10,050 nucleotides of DNA from Nitrospirota bacterium (GTDB taxonomy: Bacteria > Nitrospirota > Nitrospiria > Nitrospirales > UBA8639), in assembly GCA_003228495.1 (NCBI GenBank), contig QIDY01000192.1, positions 1 through 10,050 of the forward strand, given 5' to 3'. The translations under genes and the position numbers were made by a program. The notes under the pieces were generated by a model, which was not told where the DNA came from, ran no database searches, and saw nothing but the letters and a program-made list of their open reading frames with translations. The stretch's first letter is position 1; each line of letters begins with the position of its first letter. Positions 5,675 through 10,050 of the stretch are shown here, piece after piece.

Positions 5675-7756
5675 ATGACTATTCGTTCATCTCGTGCTGC
5701 TTCGTTATTTCCTGATGGTCCGCGAGCCAAAGCCGTTCCTCATCGATTGGAACAGCATGGCCATGTGCGAATTGATGATTATTATTGGCTCAACGATCGA
5801 TCGAATCCGGAAGTCTTAGCGTATTTACAGGCTGAAAATGACTATGCGAGGGCTCTGAGGCAACATACAGGCCAGTTGGAACACACCTTGTTCGACGAAA
5901 TCAAAGGACGTATCAAGCAAACAGATTTATCTGTTCCTTTTAAGCAAGAAGATTATCTGTATTACATTCGCTATGAAGAAGGAAAAGAATATGCCCTGTA
6001 TTGCCGGAAAAAGGGCTCGTTAACCAGTCCGGAAGAAATCATGGTCGATGGTAACGAACTAGCGCAAGGCCATGAATATTTTTCTCTGGGGAATTGGATG
6101 ATCAGTTCGGGACAAGATATTTTGGCTTATGCCATCGATACGCAAGGACGGCGGATCTACTCCATTGCTTTTAAGCACCTGGCCACCGGAGAAACTTGGC
6201 AGGAAACCATTCCCTCTGTGACCGGAAATATGGAATGGGGAAATGACAATCGAACGCTTTTCTATGCGAGACAAGATCCTGAAACCTTACGGTCGTTCCA
6301 AATCTATCGACATGTATTGGGCGCCGATCCCGCACATGATGAATTGATTTATGAAGAAACCGATGAAACCTTTTCAGCCTTCGTGACCAAATCCAAATCC
6401 AAACGATTTCTCATGATTGGGTTACACCAAACCGTGAGCAGTGAGTATTGGTATTTGGATGCGGATACACCGGGAGGAATCTTTCACCTGTTGTCTCCAC
6501 GAGAGCGATGGCATGAATACGATGTGGATCACATGGGAGACCATTTCTTTATTCGCACGAATGACCACGCAAAAAATTTTCGATTGATGAAGACTGCGGT
6601 CAACGCAACACAGAAGGCCCAGTGGCAGGAAGTTATTCCGCATCGTGACGAAGTGTTCTTCGAGGGGTTTGAGTTATTCCGTGAGTACTTGGTGTTGGAA
6701 GAACGAAAGCAAGGCCTCATCCATCTTCGAATTCTTTATGGATCTGAAGGGCAGGAACACGAACTGGATTTTGGCGAGCCAACGTACTTCGCTACTTTGG
6801 GTGATAATTTTGAAATTGATACGCCATATCTCCGTTATGGCTATACCTCCATGACGACGCCTATGACGATCTATGATTATCATATGGACACACGAGAAAA
6901 AGTTTTTCTGAAGCAGGAGGAGGTGCTGGGAGAATTTCAGATCAGCCATTATCAAACGGAACGTCTCTTTGCGCCTGCAGCCGATGGGACCCTTATCCCC
7001 ATTTCATTAGTGTATAAAAAGGGGTTTTCGAAAAATGGCACACATCCATTGTTGCTCTATGGCTATGGTTCTTATGGAGCCAGTATAGATGCCAGTTTTG
7101 GTTCGTCCCGTCTGAGTTTGTTGGATCGCGGGTTTGTCTATGTATTGGCTCATATTCGAGGAGGAGAGGAATTAGGCAGACAGTGGTATGAAAATGGAAA
7201 ATTACTTCAGAAGAAAAATACGTTTACCGATTTTATTGCCTGTGCAGAATTTCTTATTCAACAAGGCTATGCAGATCCATGTAGGGTCTATGCGATGGGT
7301 GGCAGTGCAGGTGGACTCTTGATGGGTGCCGTGATGAATATGCGGCCGGATGTGTTTCATGGCATGGTCGCGCAAGTCCCCTTTGTTGATGTGGTCACCA
7401 CGATGTTGGATCCAAATATTCCGCTCACCACTGGAGAATATGATGAGTGGGGTGATCCTATTCAGCAAGACTATTATGACTATATGCTCTCCTATTCGCC
7501 GTATGACAATGTCGAAGCCAAATCCTATCCACATTTGTTGGTGACGGCAGGCCTGCATGATTCCCAAGTCCAATATTGGGAACCCGCCAAATGGGTGGCG
7601 AAGTTGCGTGCGTTCAAGACCGATCCGCATCGCCTCCTGTTCAAAACCAATATGGAAGCGGGACATAGCGGAGCCTCAGGCCGCTTTAAACGGTATGAGG
7701 AGACGGCGATGATTTATGCCTTTCTGTTGGATTTAGCTGGGCTTGCTAATTCATAG
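5675..7756 (+). CDS. ptrB: Oligopeptidase B (prolyl oligopeptidase family S9A)
   Basis: A 693-residue serine peptidase, the usual length for oligopeptidase B, which cleaves short peptides after Arg or Lys in the cytoplasm. There is no signal peptide. The N-terminal segment (about 20-60, with DDYYWLNDR) and the seven-bladed propeller (about 70-400) precede the alpha/beta-hydrolase domain. The catalytic triad is visible: S544 in MGGSAGGLLM, D629 in TAGLHDSQV and H664 in EAGHSG. The motif LAHIRGGEELGRQWYENGK and the acidic loop PLTTGEYDEWGDP are hallmarks of the S9A oligopeptidase B branch. In Escherichia coli the GEFEEWG loop supplies the glutamates that bind the P1 Arg/Lys; here E588 is kept and the second position is D590. 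The Shine-Dalgarno AAGGA (5663-5667) sits 7 bases before ATG 5675. The gene follows the palindromic element and is probably transcribed alone or with arfB. It likely works in peptide turnover. Confidence 0.95.
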   Translation: MTIRSSRAASLFPDGPRAKAVPHRLEQHGHVRIDDYYWLNDRSNPEVLAYLQAENDYARALRQHTGQLEHTLFDEIKGRIKQTDLSVPFKQEDYLYYIRYEEGKEYALYCRKKGSLTSPEEIMVDGNELAQGHEYFSLGNWMISSGQDILAYAIDTQGRRIYSIAFKHLATGETWQETIPSVTGNMEWGNDNRTLFYARQDPETLRSFQIYRHVLGADPAHDELIYEETDETFSAFVTKSKSKRFLMIGLHQTVSSEYWYLDADTPGGIFHLLSPRERWHEYDVDHMGDHFFIRTNDHAKNFRLMKTAVNATQKAQWQEVIPHRDEVFFEGFELFREYLVLEERKQGLIHLRILYGSEGQEHELDFGEPTYFATLGDNFEIDTPYLRYGYTSMTTPMTIYDYHMDTREKVFLKQEEVLGEFQISHYQTERLFAPAADGTLIPISLVYKKGFSKNGTHPLLLYGYGSYGASIDASFGSSRLSLLDRGFVYVLAHIRGGEELGRQWYENGKLLQKKNTFTDFIACAEFLIQQGYADPCRVYAMGGSAGGLLMGAVMNMRPDVFHGMVAQVPFVDVVTTMLDPNIPLTTGEYDEWGDPIQQDYYDYMLSYSPYDNVEAKSYPHLLVTAGLHDSQVQYWEPAKWVAKLRAFKTDPHRLLFKTNMEAGHSGASGRFKRYEETAMIYAFLLDLAGLANS

Positions 7757-7805
7757 GCCTGTCCTCCGTTGCCCTCCTCTTGAACTGTTTTTGTCCTTAA
7801 GCCTG

Positions 7806-7833
7806 TTGACTTATCTCTTTTTCTGCTTATCTA
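7806..7833 (+). promoter_or_regulatory. Candidate promoter for the hsp20 gene
   Basis: TTGACT (7806-7811, five of six to the -35 consensus) is followed after 16 bases by TATCTA (7828-7833), a partial -10; TAAATA (7832-7837) is an alternative. It would give a leader of roughly 80 bases. I see no sigma-32-type -10 and no CIRCE element. Confidence 0.4.
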
Positions 7834-7852
7834 AATATCAACAACGAAACAC

Positions 7853-7876
7853 CCTTCCCAGCTGGGTGAGTGAAGG
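7853..7876 (+). promoter_or_regulatory. Palindrome in the hsp20 leader
   Basis: CCCAGCTGGG (7857-7866) is a perfect 10-base palindrome. Outside it CCTTC (7853-7857) can pair with GAAGG (7872-7876) as an alternative. The palindrome lies between the candidate promoter and the strong Shine-Dalgarno AAGGAGG (7907-7913). It could be an operator or part of a structured leader. CCTTC could also pair with GAAGG at the ribosome-binding site (7906-7910). Function is not shown. Confidence 0.35.
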
Positions 7877-7922
7877 AAGCGTATCGTTTTGATGACCATC
7901 ATTAAGAAGGAGGAAAGAGACC

Positions 7923-8363
7923 ATGTTAGTGAAATGGAATCCATATACTGAGTTAGAGCGAACGATGAATGGGATTTTTGATCGGCCGTTTGGGTTGCGC
8001 CCCATTTGGGACGATAAAAATGCTGAAGCACTTGCTTGGCAGCCAGCGGTCAATGTCTATGAAGACAAAGATCATTTGGCAATTGAGGCCCAATTGCCAG
8101 GCATTGATTTAAACGATATTGAGTTATCGGTGAAGGAGCAGACCTTGCATCTGCGGGGTGAACGAAAGGCGGAAACGGAAAAATCTAAAGATGGGTATCA
8201 TATTCGAGAAGCCCACTATGGAGCCTTTTCCAGAAGTTTTTCACTTCCGAATACTGTGAATTCTGATGAAGTGAAAGCGACTTATGACAAGGGCGTCTTG
8301 ACGATTACAATCCCCAAACAAGAAAAGGCTAAACCTCGGACGATTCCAATCGAAGCGAAATAA
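7923..8363 (+). CDS. Hsp20/alpha-crystallin small heat-shock protein
   Basis: A 146-residue ATP-independent holdase chaperone that binds unfolding proteins as an oligomer in the cytoplasm. The N-terminal arm (1-40, WNPYTELERTMNGIFD) is the usual bacterial class A start. The alpha-crystallin domain runs from about 41 to 132: PAVNVYEDKDHLAIEAQLPG at the front, REAHYGAFSRSFSLP in the middle, and the signature GVLTITIPK (124-132) at the end. The C-terminal I-x-I anchor is IPI (141-143), which docks into neighbouring subunits. The start ATG 7923 has a near-perfect Shine-Dalgarno, AAGGAGG at 7907-7913, nine bases upstream, suggesting strong expression. The gene is flanked by a probable promoter and a hairpin and appears monocistronic. 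Family assignment is secure; which Hsp20 paralogue it is cannot be told. Confidence 0.96.
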   Translation: MLVKWNPYTELERTMNGIFDRPFGLRPIWDDKNAEALAWQPAVNVYEDKDHLAIEAQLPGIDLNDIELSVKEQTLHLRGERKAETEKSKDGYHIREAHYGAFSRSFSLPNTVNSDEVKATYDKGVLTITIPKQEKAKPRTIPIEAK

Positions 8364-8389
8364 CATTCGCTGATTGTGTGTTACCTACG

Positions 8390-8427
8390 ATGGCAGGCAT
8401 GACCTTAATAAAGAATGTGCCTGCCAT
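8390..8427 (+). terminator. Hairpin after hsp20, possible terminator
   Basis: ATGGCAGGCA (8390-8399) pairs perfectly with TGCCTGCCAT (8418-8427) over 10 bp with an 18-base loop. It begins 27 bases after the hsp20 stop codon. Only TTGTTGT follows, not a true T-run, so it may be a weak or factor-assisted terminator, or an mRNA-stabilising hairpin. Confidence 0.5.
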
Positions 8428-8438
8428 TGTTGTCTGGT

Positions 8439-8567
8439 GAAAAGAGAAAAGTGATCAGGTGAGAAGTAAAAGATCTCTTTTCTAGGTTGTTGCCCTTCTG
8501 GAAATCTTTGGGCGAGCACCAGGCTTCGTGGTCTTTTGGATTGGAGAAGTTTCCTCTTGCCAGAAGG
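8439..8567. repeat. Two small inverted repeats in the hsp20-oxidoreductase gap
   Basis: GAAAAGAGA (8439-8447) is the reverse complement of TCTCTTTTC (8474-8482). Separately CCTTCTGG (8494-8501) matches CCAGAAGG (8560-8567) in inverted orientation. Both lie in the roughly 230-base gap before the oxidoreductase, which otherwise shows no gene. They could be leader structures or decayed palindromic repeats. Confidence 0.35.
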
Positions 8568-8592
8568 CTGGAGATTCTCTACATTCCTAATC

Positions 8593-9309
8593 ATGACGGC
8601 TTGTCCCTTTCGGGCAAAAGTTCTGAGCATTCGGCAACTAACCCGAGCTATTCGAGAAATGACTCTGGAGATGCTGGAACCTTCGGAGTTGTCCTTTCAA
8701 CCTGGCCAATCGATTGCTGTGACCGTGCCTGATCAGAGCTCAAGTTCCTCCCTGCTCCGATATTACTCTCTCGCTTCTCCTCCACATTCTTCTAACCAAC
8801 TCGTTTTATTACTGAATAGTCATGATCGAGGCCAGGGTTCGACCTTTTTGTTGGAGAATGAGATTGGAGCCGATCTGCAGATATCGGGTCCTCATGGGTC
8901 ATTTATGCTGCAACAGGACCAGGAACGTGAATTGTTATTTGTCGGGACTGGGACGGGGATTGCTCCGTTATGGTCCATGATAGCGACACTTTTAGCTGTG
9001 CCCTCTTCCCAACCCATCACGTTGCTATGGGGACTCCGAAGTGAATCCGATCGATATTATCTTCAGGAATTGGAAACGTGGAAAACCCACCATGAAAATT
9101 TTTCCTATGTTCTAACGCTTTCGCAACCAAGTTCAGCGTGGAAAGGGAACACGGGACGTGTTACCGATTTGCTTCAAGCGTTTTCCACGGTTGATCATTT
9201 GGCGGCGTATGTCTGCGGTAATCGGACAATGGTGAAGGAAGTCACCGATTTGTTGCATGAAAAAGGAGACTGTGCCGTTTTTCGGGAACGGTATCATGAA
9301 AATAGCTAA
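8593..9309 (+). CDS. FAD/NAD(P)H-dependent oxidoreductase, ferredoxin-NADP reductase-like
   Basis: A flavoprotein reductase of about 238 residues. The N-terminal FAD-binding barrel (about 1-100) carries RYYSLAS (56-62), the R-x-Y-S motif that holds the flavin. The C-terminal NAD(P)-binding domain begins at about 110, with VGTGTGIAPLWSM (G118 onward), and contains the conserved CGN motif (208-210, VCGNRTMVKEV). There is no 2Fe-2S domain and no transmembrane segment, so it is a minimal cytoplasmic electron-transfer module of the Fre/FNR type. It moves electrons between NAD(P)H and a flavin, ferredoxin or enzyme partner that cannot be named from sequence. Start is uncertain: ATG 8593 begins close to the first beta strand (FRAKVLSIRQL) but has no well-spaced Shine-Dalgarno (GGAG at 8570-8573 is 19 bases away). 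A TTG at 8536 would add 19 unconvincing residues. The hemW-like gene starts only 53 bases downstream, so co-transcription is likely. Confidence 0.87.
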   Translation: MTACPFRAKVLSIRQLTRAIREMTLEMLEPSELSFQPGQSIAVTVPDQSSSSSLLRYYSLASPPHSSNQLVLLLNSHDRGQGSTFLLENEIGADLQISGPHGSFMLQQDQERELLFVGTGTGIAPLWSMIATLLAVPSSQPITLLWGLRSESDRYYLQELETWKTHHENFSYVLTLSQPSSAWKGNTGRVTDLLQAFSTVDHLAAYVCGNRTMVKEVTDLLHEKGDCAVFRERYHENS

Positions 9310-9362
9310 CGTGTTTTTTACATTGGCGTTGTGGCGGTCCTTTTTGAGATAAGAACGAAGGT

Positions 9363-10050
9363 ATGAAAAATCCCACTGATAGAAGTCATTATGGTGAGAT
9401 AGAGACCGATGATTTAAGCGTAGGCCTCTATCTCCATATTCCGTTCTGCGCCAAGCGGTGTCATTTTTGTGCTTTCTACTTAGTGATGCAGGAAGAAAGC
9501 CGTATCGAGCGGTTTCTTCGTGCGCTTGAAACCGAACTAGCGCGTTATAGTGCACAACTGGATCGTGCAGGACAACCTGTTTCGACCGTGTATGTTGGTG
9601 GTGGCACGCCGACGGCATTATCTGCTGCACAATTGTCACATCTACTGACGAGGGTTGCTTTGACACATGACTGTGAAGTGACGGTCGAAGCGACTCCGGA
9701 ATCCTTCACGACTGAATATCTTGAGATGCTTCGAGCTGTCGGCGTGAACCGGCTGAGCATTGGGATTCAAACGTTTGACCAACAAGAACGGATTCGTTTA
9801 GGCCTGTCCAGTACGGTTGAGGAAGCCACAGTAGGGATCAGATTAGTTCAGCAGGCAGGATTTGCCAATGTTAATTTTGATTTAATCTATGGAATTCCTG
9901 GGCAAACATTATTGTCTTGGGACCGCACGCTTCGCCAGGCATGTGAATGTGAACCGACTCACCTTTCCTGTTATGCCCTTTCTATAGAAGGCGGAACGCG
10001 GTTTGATTCCGCGTTTCGACGTGGTGAGCTGGATCTAATCGAGACTGATG
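9363..10050 (+). CDS. hemW: HemW-like radical SAM protein (coproporphyrinogen oxidase-like), 3' end outside window
   Basis: The frame is open from ATG 9363 to the right edge, giving 229 codons of a protein normally near 380-400. The radical SAM cluster motif is C29-x3-C33-x2-C36, within LYLHIPFCAKRCHFCAFY. Downstream are the glycine-rich SAM-binding VGGGTPT (78-84), the VEATPES strand, RLSIGIQTFD and NVNFDLIYGIPGQT, all in the order of the HemN/HemW family. True HemN usually has a further Cys just after the cluster motif (CxFCGC-like); here the sequence is CHFCAFY, which favours HemW, a heme-binding chaperone that delivers heme to apoproteins. The usual aromatic-Cys-Asp (YCDF) is changed to FCAF. 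The Shine-Dalgarno region is weak (GAGATAAGAA at 9346-9355); no alternative start is available before the conserved strand. It sits 53 bases behind the oxidoreductase with no terminator between. Confidence 0.86.
   Translation, partial: MKNPTDRSHYGEIETDDLSVGLYLHIPFCAKRCHFCAFYLVMQEESRIERFLRALETELARYSAQLDRAGQPVSTVYVGGGTPTALSAAQLSHLLTRVALTHDCEVTVEATPESFTTEYLEMLRAVGVNRLSIGIQTFDQQERIRLGLSSTVEEATVGIRLVQQAGFANVNFDLIYGIPGQTLLSWDRTLRQACECEPTHLSCYALSIEGGTRFDSAFRRGELDLIETD

Noticed and set aside
7202..7666. 154-residue minus-strand open frame inside the oligopeptidase gene
   Set aside because: A codon-bias shadow of a clearly real S9A gene; no motif and no own start signals.
7756..7764. GGCCTGTCC after oligopeptidase B (also 9801-9809 in hemW) as extra ends of the palindromic element
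   Set aside because: Only nine bases match and the similarity stops there; the hemW copy is explained by coding (LGLS). Probably chance.
7779..7804. CTTGAA at 7779-7784 as a sigma-32 -35 element for hsp20
   Set aside because: No CCCCAT-like -10 lies at the required spacing of 13-14 bases.
7838..7922. CIRCE operator upstream of hsp20
   Set aside because: The palindrome is CCCAGCTGGG; the TTAGCACTC-N9-GAGTGCTAA pattern is absent.
8536..8592. TTG start extending the oxidoreductase by 19 residues
   Set aside because: The extra residues do not look like the family's N-terminus and no ribosome-binding site precedes the TTG; ATG 8593 lies just before the first conserved strand.

Overview
The window is ordinary protein-coding bacterial chromosome with every recognisable gene on the + strand. 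Base composition is close to balanced, slightly AT-rich, and codon use is uniform. Gene content (principal sigma factor, OmpR-type two-component system, ribosome-rescue factor, S9 oligopeptidase, small heat-shock protein, HemW-type radical SAM protein) fits a free-living Gram-negative-type bacterium. The overall look reminds me of Nitrospira and relatives (Nitrospirota), but that is recollection of style, not a search result. I see no phage genes, no CRISPR array, no rRNA or tRNA gene and no complete insertion sequence.

Layout. 1-650: C-terminal part of the principal sigma factor RpoD, closed by a strong intrinsic terminator. 839-2922: a response regulator and its histidine kinase, overlapping by 4 bases. 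3057-4307: a second, complete sigma-70 factor (group-2 type, 416 aa), followed by a terminator. 4308-5021: about 700 bases without a convincing gene, holding that terminator and an inverted repeat built from RCTGAAG units. 5022-5453: arfB, which rescues stalled ribosomes. 5454-5632: a palindromic MITE-like element abutting the arfB stop codon. 5675-7756: oligopeptidase B. 7923-8363: an Hsp20 chaperone with its own probable promoter and a strong ribosome-binding site. 8593-9309: a small FAD/NAD(P)H oxidoreductase. 9363 to the right edge: the first 229 codons of a HemW-like protein.

How it fits together. The first 4.3 kb is a regulatory block in which two related sigma factors flank a two-component system. 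The two sigmas keep nearly identical promoter-reading segments, so their promoter sets may overlap. Three helically phased TTAAT repeats between the kinase gene and the second sigma gene are a candidate binding site for the neighbouring OmpR-type regulator, which would let the two-component system control that sigma factor. The middle of the window is protein quality control (ArfB, oligopeptidase B, Hsp20). The last two genes form a probable redox/radical SAM pair.

I found no clearly new multi-gene system. The best leads are the palindromic element at the arfB stop codon, the RCTGAAG inverted repeat, and the possible link between the two-component system and the second sigma factor.
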